A stretch of 64,000 nt of DNA from Enterococcus sp. DIV0660C. GTDB lineage: Bacteria > Bacillota > Bacilli > Lactobacillales > Enterococcaceae. The stretch spans positions 124,001 through 188,000 of the forward strand of contig NZ_JAFLWA010000019.1 in the NCBI RefSeq assembly GCF_017316125.1, in the 5' to 3' direction. This document shows, one piece after another, positions 48,440-60,312 of this stretch. Under the pieces are notes generated by a model. It saw nothing but the letters and a program-made list of their open reading frames with translations. It was not told where the DNA came from and searched no databases. Position 1 is the stretch's first letter; every line of letters starts with the position of its first letter. The translations under genes were made by a program, and so were the position numbers.

Positions 48440-50188
48440 ATGTATGAAATATTAAAAAAATATTTTGGTTATGAACAATTTCGTCCTGGTCAGCAAGAAA
48501 TCATTCAAAAAATTTTTGACCAACAAGATGTCTTAGGCATTATGCCAACTGGTAGTGGGAAATCAATTTGTTATCAGCTACCAGCAATTATGATGGATGG
48601 ACTAACAATCGTTGTGTCGCCCTTGATTTCTTTGATGAAAGATCAGGTCGATGCAGCGAACCAGCTAGGGATTCCTGCGACATTTATCAACAGTTCTTTA
48701 ACAGGAAAAGAGACAGCTGAAAGATTTTATTTATTGAATCGCAATCAGTGTAAATTACTCTATGTTGCGCCGGAACGTTTTATTATGCCTGATTTTCAGC
48801 AGGCAATGAGCGATTGGAAAGTTGAACTGATTGCAATCGATGAAGCCCATTGTATTTCACAATGGGGACACGATTTTCGTCCAAGCTATTTGCAAATGGC
48901 TGAGGTTTTGGCCCAGTTACCGAGTCGTCCAGCAATCGTAGCCTTAACAGCTACAGCAACTACTCAAGTGGCTACAGATATCAAAAGACTTTTAAAAATC
49001 CCTGACAACAATCATATTCAAACTGGTTTTGCTCGAGAAAATTTAACTTTTCAAGTAATCAAAGATCAAAAAAAGGAACAATATTTGCTTGAATATTTAA
49101 AAATAAATAAAAATCAATCTGGAATTATTTATGCGGCAACACGAAAAGAAGTGGATCGTGTGTATTATTTGTTACAAAAGTTTGGTTTTTCAGTTGGACG
49201 CTATCATGGTGGATTAAATGAACGGGAGCGAACTGAAATGCAAGAAGCGTTTTTATTTGACCGTATTCAGTTGATTGTAGCAACTAATGCTTTTGGTATG
49301 GGAATCAATAAAAGTAACGTTCGCTTTGTGATCCATTATCAAATTCCTGGATCTTTAGAAGCCTACTATCAAGAAGCAGGACGAGCAGGACGAGATGGAT
49401 TGGCAAGTGAGGCCATTTTGTTGTTTGCTGCTCAAGATATTCAAGTTCAAAAATTTTTTATCCAACAATCACAACGTGACGAAAACCAAAAACAAAAAGA
49501 ATACGAGAAATTAAAAGCAATGACTGAATATGCGTATATTGAGTCTTGTTTGCAACAATATATCTTAACTTATTTTGGCGAAAAAAGTACGCCTTGTAAT
49601 CGATGTGGAAACTGCCTAGATGATCGTGAGCTAATTGAAGTAACGACTGAAGCACAAATGGTGCTATCTTGTCTTAAAAGAATGGGCGAAGCTTACGGAA
49701 AACAGCTTTTGATGAAGGTATTGGCGGGTTCTAAAGAACAGAAAGTAAAAACGTTAGGATTTCAACAGTTGTCGACCTATGGACTATTGAAGAAGCAATC
49801 TCAAAAAGATATTTTACAACTCATTGAATATTTGATTTCAAGTGGTTACCTGTTATCTGTGACAGGTGAGTTTCCAGTACTTAAAGTAACTGATAAAGGA
49901 ATCCAAGTGTTGAAAAATGAACAGAAAGTTTATCGAAAAGAGGCGAAAAAAGTTCGACAATTAGCAGAAAATGACACCTTGTTTGAACAGCTTCGTGAGT
50001 TGCGAACAGACTTGGCCGCTGATGCTGGAGTGCCTCCTTATGTGGTTTTCTCTGATTCGACATTGAAAGAATTAAGTCAAGTACGTCCAACAAATCGACT
50101 AGAAATGTTACAAATCAAAGGGGTTGGACAAAGTAAATTAGATAAATATGGTGAAGCATTTTTAAAAGTTTTGAATGAAACAATGTAA
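48440..50188 (+). CDS. recQ: ATP-dependent DNA helicase RecQ
   Basis: A 582-residue superfamily 2 helicase. It has FRPGQQEII (motif 0), MPTGSGKSICYQLPA (Walker A), AIDEAHCISQWGHDFRP (DEAH plus the aromatic-rich loop), motif V/VI in ATNAFGMGINK and YQEAGRAGRDG, a zinc site with CNRCGNC, a winged helix, and a C-terminal HRDC domain (about 510-582). It unwinds DNA at stalled forks and in recombination. Length is full. Confidence 0.96.
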   Translation: MYEILKKYFGYEQFRPGQQEIIQKIFDQQDVLGIMPTGSGKSICYQLPAIMMDGLTIVVSPLISLMKDQVDAANQLGIPATFINSSLTGKETAERFYLLNRNQCKLLYVAPERFIMPDFQQAMSDWKVELIAIDEAHCISQWGHDFRPSYLQMAEVLAQLPSRPAIVALTATATTQVATDIKRLLKIPDNNHIQTGFARENLTFQVIKDQKKEQYLLEYLKINKNQSGIIYAATRKEVDRVYYLLQKFGFSVGRYHGGLNERERTEMQEAFLFDRIQLIVATNAFGMGINKSNVRFVIHYQIPGSLEAYYQEAGRAGRDGLASEAILLFAAQDIQVQKFFIQQSQRDENQKQKEYEKLKAMTEYAYIESCLQQYILTYFGEKSTPCNRCGNCLDDRELIEVTTEAQMVLSCLKRMGEAYGKQLLMKVLAGSKEQKVKTLGFQQLSTYGLLKKQSQKDILQLIEYLISSGYLLSVTGEFPVLKVTDKGIQVLKNEQKVYRKEAKKVRQLAENDTLFEQLRELRTDLAADAGVPPYVVFSDSTLKELSQVRPTNRLEMLQIKGVGQSKLDKYGEAFLKVLNETM

Positions 50189-50354
50189 AAAAGAACATAG
50201 GAAAGTTTGTTTGATAAAACTGATTTTTATTTTTGAAAAAAATTTTTGAAAAAGTTTGTAAGCTGAAAAAAATCTGTATCTACTTTAAGAAAAAAATAGA
50301 TAAAAAAAGCGAGGAATCCCTTGATTTTACTGTTCGTTAAAAAATCAAGTATGT

Positions 50355-50360
50355 TATAAT
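50355..50360 (+). promoter_or_regulatory. -10 box of ylaN-ftsW-pyc
   Basis: A perfect TATAAT lies 30 bases before ylaN. The best -35 is a poor TTCGTT. An inverted repeat TTGATTTT / AAAATCAA lies just upstream. Confidence 0.5.
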
Positions 50361-50389
50361 GAGTAAATTAGAATAGGGGGTAGACATAG

Positions 50390-50692
50390 ATGGATTCTCT
50401 AACCAAAGAATTCGCTGTTCACGTGTTAAAAGAAGATGCAAATCGGATCAAACGTTTGATTCGTAATCAAAAAAACAGTCTGTGTATTTCACAATGCAAA
50501 GCATTTGAAGAAGTGGTGGATACGCAGATGTATGGTTTTTCTCAACAAGTTAGCTTTGCTATTCGTGTGGGAATCATTGAAAAAGACGAAGGACAGCTAA
50601 TTTTGAGTGAACTAGAACGTGAACTGAATCAATTATATAATGATGTTTATCAGGAAAACTATGAAAAAAATGAAAGTGGCAGGGAGGAATAA
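50390..50692 (+). CDS. ylaN: YlaN family protein (UPF0358)
   Basis: A 100-residue helical protein matching the YlaN/DUF1507 family (LTKEFAVHVLKEDANRIKRL in part, KAFEEVVDTQMYGFSQQV in part). In Bacillus and Staphylococcus the protein has been linked to iron and Fur control. It lies two bases before ftsW, the usual arrangement. Confidence 0.92.
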   Translation: MDSLTKEFAVHVLKEDANRIKRLIRNQKNSLCISQCKAFEEVVDTQMYGFSQQVSFAIRVGIIEKDEGQLILSELERELNQLYNDVYQENYEKNESGREE

Positions 50693-50694
50693 AC

Positions 50695-51861
50695 TTGCCT
50701 AAAAAAGTAAAAAAACGGCATTTAATGGACTATACGATTTTAATTCCCTATTTGATTTTATGCGCACTAGGCTTGATTATGGTGTATAGTTCTACTTCGT
50801 ATTTATTATTAGAAAATGGTCAAAACCCCATGTCGTCAGTGATTAACCAGAGCGTCTTTTGGGTATTGAGTTTAGTGGCAATTGCACTTTTATATAAGAT
50901 GAAGACCGATGTTTTGAAAAATCAGCGTCTGATCATGATTGCTTTTGTTGTTTTAGGTCTCTTGTTGATCATCGTGCTATTTTTTGGGAAAGAAGTAAAT
51001 GGAGCCAAAGGTTGGCTAACCATTGCAGGTTTTTCCATTCAGCCGGCTGAGTATTTAAAAATCATTGCTATCTGGTATTTGTCATTGACGTTGGCAAATC
51101 GTCAAAATGGTGTGCAAAAAGATTTTGTTGGCTCAATCAAACGACCTTTAGCGTTGGTTCTTGGTCTGACAGTGATTGTCGCAATCTTACCTGATTTTGG
51201 GAATGCAACAGTTATCTTCTTGATTGTTTTAGTAATGCTTTTAGCAAGTGGTGTAAACTATTATTATACTTGGATTGTGGGAATCGGTGGAGTCGGTTTA
51301 AGTATTTTCGTTATTTGGTTGATGAATGTCACCCATGGGAAAATTTTGCCGGCACGTTTGCAATATATTTATAGTCGATTCTCGATTTTTCAAAATCCAT
51401 TTGCTGATGAACTTGATAAAGGGCATCAGATGGTCAATGGTTACTATGCGATTTTCAACGGTGGTTTATTTGGTCGCGGTTTAGGAAACAGTATTCAGAA
51501 AAAAGGCTTCTTACAAGAAGCACAAACAGACTTTATTTTCGCTATCGTTGTAGAAGAACTTGGCTTGATTATGGCAGTCTTGATTTTAGCTTTGCTCTTT
51601 TTCATGATTGCTCGCATTATTCTAGTTGGGATTCGCTCAAGTGATCCATTTAATTCGTTGTTATGTATAGGGGTTGGTGGAATGTTCTTAATCCAAGTGT
51701 TCATCAATTTGGGTGGGATTACTGGTGTTATTCCTTTAACTGGGATTACTTTCCCATTTTTAAGTCAGGGAGGATCAAGTTTGCTGATGCTCTCGGTGTG
51801 TGTCGGATTTGTACTTAATATTAGTGCAGATGAAAAACGGAAAAATCTAGGATTATACTAA
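50695..51861 (+). CDS. ftsW: Cell-division peptidoglycan polymerase FtsW
   Basis: A 388-residue SEDS protein with about ten membrane helices. The segments LGLIMVYSSTSY, KGWLTIAGFSIQPAEYLK (in part), the conserved large loop LPDFGNATV and PLTGITFPFLSQGGSS are typical. SEDS proteins polymerise glycan from lipid II together with a class B PBP at the septum. It starts at TTG 50695, with AGGGAGG well spaced. FtsW fits better than RodA because of the ylaN and pyc neighbours. Confidence 0.9.
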   Translation: MPKKVKKRHLMDYTILIPYLILCALGLIMVYSSTSYLLLENGQNPMSSVINQSVFWVLSLVAIALLYKMKTDVLKNQRLIMIAFVVLGLLLIIVLFFGKEVNGAKGWLTIAGFSIQPAEYLKIIAIWYLSLTLANRQNGVQKDFVGSIKRPLALVLGLTVIVAILPDFGNATVIFLIVLVMLLASGVNYYYTWIVGIGGVGLSIFVIWLMNVTHGKILPARLQYIYSRFSIFQNPFADELDKGHQMVNGYYAIFNGGLFGRGLGNSIQKKGFLQEAQTDFIFAIVVEELGLIMAVLILALLFFMIARIILVGIRSSDPFNSLLCIGVGGMFLIQVFINLGGITGVIPLTGITFPFLSQGGSSLLMLSVCVGFVLNISADEKRKNLGLY

Positions 51862-51882
51862 AAAAGATGTAGGAGTGGTTCG

Positions 51883-54800
51883 ATGAAAAAGGTTTTAGTT
51901 GCTAACCGTGGAGAGATTGCTGTGCGAGTATTTCGTGCTTGTACAGAATTAGGAATTAAAACTGTTGGGATTTACGCACAAGAAGATGAATATTCTGTCC
52001 ATCGCTTTAAAGCAGATGAAGCTTATTTAGTTGGTAAAGGAAAAAAACCAATTGATGCGTATCTTGATATTGAAGGAATCATTGAAATTGCAAAAGAATG
52101 TGGTGCGGATGCCATTCATCCTGGGTATGGGTTGTTATCAGAAAATTTGAGTTTTGCTCGTCGCTGTGAAGAAGAGGGCATTACTTTTGTGGGTCCTAAG
52201 CTTCATCATTTAGATATTTTTGGTGACAAGATCAAAGCAAAGACGGCCGCAATCGAAGCAGGGATTGCTTCAATCCCTGGTACTGATGGACCAGTCGCAA
52301 CGGTTGAAGAGGCGTTACAATTTGCAGACACTTATGGTTATCCAATCATGATCAAAGCTGCTCTTGGCGGTGGCGGACGTGGAATGCGTGTGGCTTATGA
52401 TGAAAAAAGTGCTCGTGAAGGTTATGAGCGTGCTAAAAGTGAAGCAAAAGCTGCTTTTGGTAGTGATGAGGTCTACGCAGAAAAATATATTGGTAATCCC
52501 AAACATATTGAAGTCCAAATTTTAGGGGATACTCACGGAAATGTGATTCATCTTTTTGAACGTGATTGCTCTGTGCAACGCCGCCATCAAAAAGTCGTCG
52601 AAGTTGCTCCATGTGTATCTTTAAGTGAAGAACAGCGCCAAAAAATTTGTGAAGCAGCCGTTCAGTTAATGAAACATGTTGGGTATGTGAATGCAGGAAC
52701 TGTTGAATTTTTAGTAGAGGGAGATAACTTCTACTTTATTGAAGTCAACCCACGTGTCCAAGTTGAACACACGATTACCGAAATGATTACTGACGTAGAT
52801 ATTGTGACCACCCAGTTGTTGATTGCACAAGGAAAAGACCTCCATAAAGAAATTGGACTGCCACAACAAAATGATCTTCAATTGAATGGCTCAGCTATCC
52901 AATGCCGAATCACAACGGAAGATCCGTTAAACCACTTTTTACCAGATACAGGAAAAATCGATACTTATCGCTCACCGGGTGGGTTTGGTGTTCGTTTAGA
53001 TGTCGGCAATGCTTATGCTGGTTATGTGGTGACACCTTACTTCGATTCATTGCTAGTAAAAGTGTGTACCCACGCGGCAGATTTTGATACAGCAATCCAA
53101 AAAATGGAACGTTGTTTGAAAGAATTTAGAATTCGCGGGGTTAAAACGAATATTCCATTTATGCTTAATGTGATTACTCACCCTGAATTTCAATCAGGGC
53201 ATGCCAAAACGACGTTCATTGATAATACGCCTCAGTTATTTGAATTTCCACGTTTGCGTGACAGAGGAAATAAAACCATGAAATATATTGGTGAAATCAC
53301 CGTTAATGGATTCCCTGGAATCGAAAAACTGGAAAAACCATTTTATGATGAGCCAAGAATACCAACGTCATTGGACCTACGTGAAGACTATGTGACAGCC
53401 AAAAATGTTTTAGATGATAAAGGTGCGGATGCTTTAGTTGATTGGATCACGAATCAAGAGAATCTTCTGTTAACAGATACAACATTTAGGGATGCCCATC
53501 AAAGTCTGTTAGCTACGCGTGTAAGAACCCAAGAATTCAAGAAAATTGCTCGCTTAACTGGTGAGGCGTTACCTGAATTATTTTCAAGTGAGATGTGGGG
53601 TGGTGCAACCTTTGATGTTGCTTATCGATTCTTAAATGAAGATCCATGGCAACGACTTAGAAAAATCCGTGCGTTGATGCCTAATACATTGTTACAAATG
53701 CTCTTTAGAGGATCAAATGCAGTTGGTTATTCTAACTACCCTGATAACGTTCTAGTGGAGTTTGTCCAAGAAGCAGCAGCACAAGGGATTGATGTTTTCC
53801 GTATTTTTGATAGCTTGAACTGGACACCACAAATGGAAAAAAGTATCCAAGCAGTGCGTGATGCAGGAAAAGTGGCTGAAGCAGCAATTTGTTATACTGG
53901 TGATATCAATGATCCAAGTCGTGCAAAATATAATGTGCAATACTATAAAGACATGGCGAAAGAGTTAGAGCAACTAGGTGCCCATATCATTGCAATCAAA
54001 GATATGGCTGGGTTATTAAAACCACAAGCAGCTTATCGCTTAATTAGTGAATTAAAAGCAACAACAGATTTACCAATCCATTTGCATACACATGATACTA
54101 GCGGAAACGGAATCATCACTTATTCTGCTGCTTCAAAAGCAGGTGTGGACATCGTGGATGTGGCAATGAGTGCAATGAGTGGCAATACGAGTCAACCAAG
54201 TATGAGTAGTTTATATTATGCTTTGGTAAACGGTCCACGTTTACCAGAAATCAACATTGAACATGCCCAAGAATTGAATCACTATTGGGAAGATGTCAGA
54301 ATGTACTATAAACCTTTTGAGAATGGATTGAATGCTCCTGAAACAGAAGTTTATATGCATGAAATGCCGGGCGGACAATATTCAAATCTTCAACAACAAG
54401 CAAAAGCTGTTGGCCTTGGTCATCGTTGGGACGAAATCAAGAAAATGTATCATACAGTTAACTTGATGTTTGGTGACATCGTAAAAGTGACTCCTTCTTC
54501 TAAAGTAGTAGGAGACATGGCGTTATTTATGGTCCAAAATGATTTGACGGAAGAAGCTATTTATGAAAATGGTGAAAACTTAAGTTTCCCTGAGTCAGTC
54601 GTAACGTTCTTCCAAGGAGAACTTGGCCAACCGGTTGGTGGATTCCCAGAGAAATTACAAGCAATCATCTTGAAAGGACGCCCGGCATTTACGAAGCGTC
54701 CAGGATTATTAGCTGAACCAATCGATTTTGAAAAAGTAAAAGCAGAGTTGACAGAAAAAATCGGGTATACTCCTCGTAAAGATGAAGTATTGAGCTATTT

Positions 54801-55311
54801 GATGTATCCACAAGTCTTTTTAGATTATCAAACGTCTTACAATCAATTTGGGGATGTTACATTGTTGGATACACCGACATTCTTCCAAGGTATTCGATTG
54901 GGTGAAACAGTAAATGTTCAAATTGAGCGTGGGAAAATTTTGATTATTCGTCTAGATGAAATTGGTGAACCTGATATTGATGGAAATCGAGTATTGTTCT
55001 TCAACTTGAACGGACAACGTCGTGAGATACTAGTCAAAGACAATTCAATTGTCAGCTCAGTTCAAGCGAAACGTCGTGCTGAACCAACAAATAAAGAGCA
55101 AATCGGGGCAACGATGTCTGGATCTGTTTTAGAAGTATTGGTGAAAAAAGGAGACGTCGTCAAAAAAGGTGATACGTTATTGATTACAGAAGCAATGAAG
55201 ATGGAAACAACGATTGAAGCGCGCTTTGACGGTAAAGTCGAACATGTCTACGTAAGTGCTGGTGAAGTCATCCACTCAGGTGATTTATTAATCGAAGTGA
55301 CTGAAAAATAA
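51883..55311 (+). CDS. pyc: Pyruvate carboxylase
   Basis: A 1142-residue biotin enzyme making oxaloacetate from pyruvate. The biotin carboxylase domain covers about 1-450 (KVLVANRGEIAVRVFRAC in part, AALGGGGRGMRV), the carboxyltransferase domain about 530-800 (TTFRDAHQSLLATRVRT in part; HLHTHDTSGN metal site), and the C-terminal biotin carrier ends with the biotinyl Lys in TEAMKMETTIEA. The full single-chain layout is present. It follows ftsW after 21 bases. Confidence 0.97.
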   Translation: MKKVLVANRGEIAVRVFRACTELGIKTVGIYAQEDEYSVHRFKADEAYLVGKGKKPIDAYLDIEGIIEIAKECGADAIHPGYGLLSENLSFARRCEEEGITFVGPKLHHLDIFGDKIKAKTAAIEAGIASIPGTDGPVATVEEALQFADTYGYPIMIKAALGGGGRGMRVAYDEKSAREGYERAKSEAKAAFGSDEVYAEKYIGNPKHIEVQILGDTHGNVIHLFERDCSVQRRHQKVVEVAPCVSLSEEQRQKICEAAVQLMKHVGYVNAGTVEFLVEGDNFYFIEVNPRVQVEHTITEMITDVDIVTTQLLIAQGKDLHKEIGLPQQNDLQLNGSAIQCRITTEDPLNHFLPDTGKIDTYRSPGGFGVRLDVGNAYAGYVVTPYFDSLLVKVCTHAADFDTAIQKMERCLKEFRIRGVKTNIPFMLNVITHPEFQSGHAKTTFIDNTPQLFEFPRLRDRGNKTMKYIGEITVNGFPGIEKLEKPFYDEPRIPTSLDLREDYVTAKNVLDDKGADALVDWITNQENLLLTDTTFRDAHQSLLATRVRTQEFKKIARLTGEALPELFSSEMWGGATFDVAYRFLNEDPWQRLRKIRALMPNTLLQMLFRGSNAVGYSNYPDNVLVEFVQEAAAQGIDVFRIFDSLNWTPQMEKSIQAVRDAGKVAEAAICYTGDINDPSRAKYNVQYYKDMAKELEQLGAHIIAIKDMAGLLKPQAAYRLISELKATTDLPIHLHTHDTSGNGIITYSAASKAGVDIVDVAMSAMSGNTSQPSMSSLYYALVNGPRLPEINIEHAQELNHYWEDVRMYYKPFENGLNAPETEVYMHEMPGGQYSNLQQQAKAVGLGHRWDEIKKMYHTVNLMFGDIVKVTPSSKVVGDMALFMVQNDLTEEAIYENGENLSFPESVVTFFQGELGQPVGGFPEKLQAIILKGRPAFTKRPGLLAEPIDFEKVKAELTEKIGYTPRKDEVLSYLMYPQVFLDYQTSYNQFGDVTLLDTPTFFQGIRLGETVNVQIERGKILIIRLDEIGEPDIDGNRVLFFNLNGQRREILVKDNSIVSSVQAKRRAEPTNKEQIGATMSGSVLEVLVKKGDVVKKGDTLLITEAMKMETTIEARFDGKVEHVYVSAGEVIHSGDLLIEVTEK

Positions 55312-55337
55312 ATTTGGCGAAGGGTGGAATTAAAAAA

Positions 55338-56465
55338 GTGAAAAGAGTAGGATTGTTTACTGCCATCTTTTTTCTGGTAGTTGTAGCATTTTACATGGAG
55401 CCTGTTTTCTTTCCACCTAAGACAGAAATCAAAAATGATCGAACCCAACAAATAGAAGAAAATCAAATGACAACGTGGAAATACCAAGAGCTTCAAGCGA
55501 CCGGTTTTTCCACGTACATAGACCAACCGGTTAGCAAACTTGAAGCGGATTTTGGCCGTGCAGATGATCGACTAGCCAGTGGATTTGGTTTTGAAATCAG
55601 ATATTATCAAGATGCTAAAAATCAGCTTCTCTTGGAAGCGAATGTCCAAGAGGACAAGGTGAAAACTATTAAAGTGCTAAAAAGCGCAAACGAACAGATT
55701 ACACCATTTTCTTTTGGAATGACGATGCAAGATTTAACAGCTTTTACAACTATTTATACGAATTTTACATTTGATTATCAAAAAGAAGAAATCGGGATCG
55801 AATTGATGGAAGAAGACATGAATTATCGCCCTTTGATTGCCTTTGATAATGATACTTTTGCAATTATGTTTTTTGATCAAACAACAAATGGTCTGTTTGC
55901 AGTAACTTATTTGGATAAAGAAAGCTTGTTGAAGTTACTTCCTTATCAAGTTTTTGGTAGCAATCTACCAACCTATCAACTAGATAAAGAAGCAGACTGG
56001 GATAAAATCAATCGGGTAAAAGAGCAAAAGAGCGCCAATTTACTTAATCAATTAAGAGAAGAAGATTATTTACCTGCTTATCAGCAGAAATTACTTTTCG
56101 AAGAGAAAACAAAACTTGTTTTATCAAGTTTCTTGACTAAACCAGAAGATTATTTAACGCAAGAACGATTAGAGGAATGGCAGACAGCAGCAGCTTCTTC
56201 TAAAATAATGAAACGTTTCTCTTTGACTAGCGATGAATTGATCGATATTTTGGAAAAAAATCAGTTGAAACAAACGACTGGCTTGTTTACACATCCGATG
56301 ATTGACCCGACATTTTCTTTTTTGCAGTGGTACAGTGATCCCTATACGCACGAACGTTTTATGAGTGAATCTGCTGACACATTAGCAATTGCCTTTTCAA
56401 AAGAAAATGTGTTAGTCTTATTGCAAGAAGAGCAGGAAGAAAGTAGTGATAGCAGTGATCATTAA
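55338..56465 (+). CDS. Membrane-anchored CAP-associated-domain protein
   Basis: A 375-residue protein with an N-terminal membrane anchor (residues 4-22) and a CAP-associated N-terminal domain (about 45-200; QPVSKLEADFGRADDRLASG in part). The C-terminal part keeps the outline of a CAP/SCP domain (LLNQLR...; YTHERFM) but lacks the usual histidines and glutamates. It resembles B. subtilis YlbC by context (before ylbF). GTG 55338 lies 10 bases after AAGGGTGG; TTG 55314 is the alternative. The 3' end overlaps ylbF by 20 bases. Confidence 0.78.
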   Translation: MKRVGLFTAIFFLVVVAFYMEPVFFPPKTEIKNDRTQQIEENQMTTWKYQELQATGFSTYIDQPVSKLEADFGRADDRLASGFGFEIRYYQDAKNQLLLEANVQEDKVKTIKVLKSANEQITPFSFGMTMQDLTAFTTIYTNFTFDYQKEEIGIELMEEDMNYRPLIAFDNDTFAIMFFDQTTNGLFAVTYLDKESLLKLLPYQVFGSNLPTYQLDKEADWDKINRVKEQKSANLLNQLREEDYLPAYQQKLLFEEKTKLVLSSFLTKPEDYLTQERLEEWQTAAASSKIMKRFSLTSDELIDILEKNQLKQTTGLFTHPMIDPTFSFLQWYSDPYTHERFMSESADTLAIAFSKENVLVLLQEEQEESSDSSDH

Positions 56466-56886
56466 TGAAGAATTATTTTGCTTAGAAGATCAATGTCACC
56501 AATTGGTTCAGCGCATTCGTGAAAGTGAAACATTTCGTGCATATCTTATAAGCAAACAAAACATGAATCACTCTGAAGAAGTGGAAGAGCTAAAAAAAGA
56601 TTTTTTAGCGAAAAAAGCTAGCTTTGAGCAAATTGCTGATTATGGAAAATATGCGCCTGATTTTCGAGAAAAACAACGCGCAGTCAGAGCGGCGAAAAGA
56701 AAACTAGACTTAACGGATGAAGTGTCAGAGTTTCGGGTAAATGAAACACAATTACAAGGAATCTTGGATGAGATAGGACAACATCTTGCACGTGGGATTT
56801 CCAGTGAAATCAAAATTGATGCAGGTAGTCCATTTTTTGAAACAAGTAAACATGCTGGATGTGGAGGAAACTGTCATGCAAGTTGA
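56446..56886 (+). CDS. ylbF: YlbF family regulator
   Basis: A 146-residue helical YlbF/YmcA-family protein. In B. subtilis YlbF (RicF) forms a complex with YmcA and YaaT that binds Fe-S clusters and supports RNase Y function, sporulation and competence. The C-terminus CGGNC has the cysteines seen in the family. The start is GTG 56446, inside the previous gene; GTG 56455 is a possible later start. Confidence 0.85.
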   Translation: MIAVIINEELFCLEDQCHQLVQRIRESETFRAYLISKQNMNHSEEVEELKKDFLAKKASFEQIADYGKYAPDFREKQRAVRAAKRKLDLTDEVSEFRVNETQLQGILDEIGQHLARGISSEIKIDAGSPFFETSKHAGCGGNCHAS

Positions 56887-57214
56887 TAAAACGAACTTTG
56901 AAATAACTAAGCGCCGTGGAATAATTGTTTGGGTGTATAGCTTGAAACAATTAAAAAACCTGAAGAAATTTGGGTTACTGCACTACGTTTCAAGAAGAAT
57001 GAAATATGTTGTTCTTTACTTAAATGAAGAAACATTTGAACAAACACAAGAAAGAATCAAAAAACTTCATTTTGTTCGACGAGTCGAACCTTCTTATCGT
57101 CCAGATATCGAAATGAATTTTGCAGAAAAGATTGGTTCAAAAGACGCAATCAAAGAAGACGGCTTTGAAATCGAAGAACTAAGTACAGAAATTCGTTTAG
57201 CTGAAAATATTTAA
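56876..57214 (+). CDS. ylbG: YlbG family protein (DUF2129)
   Basis: A 112-residue cytosolic protein matching YlbG/UPF0298, with RRGIIVWVYSLKQLKNLKKFG (in part) and YVVLYLNEE, then the VRRVEPSYRPDIE signature. The function is unknown. ATG 56876 lies 8 bases after GGAGGAAA and overlaps ylbF by 11 bases. A longer open frame from 56786 is in ylbF and is not used. Confidence 0.9.
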   Translation: MQVDKTNFEITKRRGIIVWVYSLKQLKNLKKFGLLHYVSRRMKYVVLYLNEETFEQTQERIKKLHFVRRVEPSYRPDIEMNFAEKIGSKDAIKEDGFEIEELSTEIRLAENI

Positions 57215-57240
57215 GTCAGACATTCACAGATAAAAAGAAT

Positions 57241-57291
57241 GAAGACTGTAAGTTACTAAGAAATTGTTTGGTGACTTGCAGTCCTTTTTTT
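57241..57291 (+). terminator. Intrinsic terminator after ylbG
   Basis: The stem GACTGTAAGT / ACTTGCAGTC, extended by AC/GT, has a loop of about 12 bases and a T-run. Confidence 0.8.
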
Positions 57292-57300
57292 GTCAGGTTT

Positions 57301-57309
57301 TGGTATACT
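57301..57309 (+). promoter_or_regulatory. Extended -10 promoter of rsmD-coaD
   Basis: TGGTATACT is an extended -10 directly after the terminator, 30 bases before rsmD. Confidence 0.6.
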
Positions 57310-57338
57310 AATAAAAGCGAGAAACAAGGAGTGAGTAT

Positions 57339-59420
<2,082 letters not shown>

Positions 59421-59430
59421 TTTAGACACT

Positions 59431-59478
59431 AAACGAAAAGTTCGGACAACTTGTTCCGGACTTTTCGTTTTTTTTTTT
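59431..59478 (+). terminator. Intrinsic terminator after the protease gene
   Basis: The stem AACGAAAAGTTCGGA / TCCGGACTTTTCGTT is nearly perfect and is followed by a long T-run. Confidence 0.9.
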
Positions 59479-59628
59479 GGAAAAACAAATTCATGAAGAA
59501 CGATGAGAGTTGGAAAAAATTACGAAATAAAAAAATAAAGTTTCATTTTGACGTAAGTAATTATGAATAGGGAAATACCAACTAGCAAAAAGGCAACACA
59601 AAAAACAGTTGAAAGGAGTGATTTCTAA

Positions 59629-60294
59629 ATGTTGGCACAAGTAGTTGCATCGTTGAAAGCACAATTAACTCAGATCTATCATAACTTTGTCGAATCACCT
59701 AAACGAGTGGTCAGTCTTTTTTTCGGATTGATATTGATTTGTTTGGGTGGAGGAATTTATTTTTTTCAAGCAAATACAGTAAAAACACCTTCAGCAGCAA
59801 CGATAGACCAAACGATTCTAACTACTGAGACGACAGCCGAAGAACAGAGTAACACAGTTGAACAAATATATGTGGATATCAAAGGAAGTGTTAAATACCC
59901 AGGTGTTTATTCTGTGACACAAGGCCAACGTGTACAAGATTTATTAACTAAAGCTGGTGGATTGACAGAAGATGCAGATACTAGTCAACTCAATTCTGCT
60001 GCGAAGTTGGTGGACCAACAATTGATTTATGTTCCGAAAATCGGTGAGGCTAGTCCGGATCAGCCACAGAACCAAACACCAACTGTTACGGAGTCAAAAA
60101 TCAATATCAATACGGCAGATATTTCGGAATTGCAAGAATTATCAGGGATAGGAGCAAAGAAGGCACAAGACATCGTCAACTATCGTGAAGAGAATGGGTA
60201 TTTCAAATCAGTAGAAGAGCTAGAAGAAATATCGGGAATTGGGGAAAAGACGGTTGAAAAACTAAGAAACTTCGTTACAATAACAATAGACTAA
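59629..60294 (+). CDS. comEA: Competence DNA receptor ComEA
   Basis: A 221-residue protein with an N-terminal membrane helix (residues 28-46), an SLBB domain (about 82-137; VDIKGSVKYPGVYSV) and a C-terminal double helix-hairpin-helix (KININTADISELQELSGIG and ISGIGEKTVEKL). It binds incoming double-stranded DNA outside the membrane and hands it to ComEC. GAAAGGAG precedes the ATG. All parts are intact. Confidence 0.94.
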   Translation: MLAQVVASLKAQLTQIYHNFVESPKRVVSLFFGLILICLGGGIYFFQANTVKTPSAATIDQTILTTETTAEEQSNTVEQIYVDIKGSVKYPGVYSVTQGQRVQDLLTKAGGLTEDADTSQLNSAAKLVDQQLIYVPKIGEASPDQPQNQTPTVTESKININTADISELQELSGIGAKKAQDIVNYREENGYFKSVEELEEISGIGEKTVEKLRNFVTITID

Positions 60295-60312
60295 CTCACA
60301 GAGGTGAAGAAA

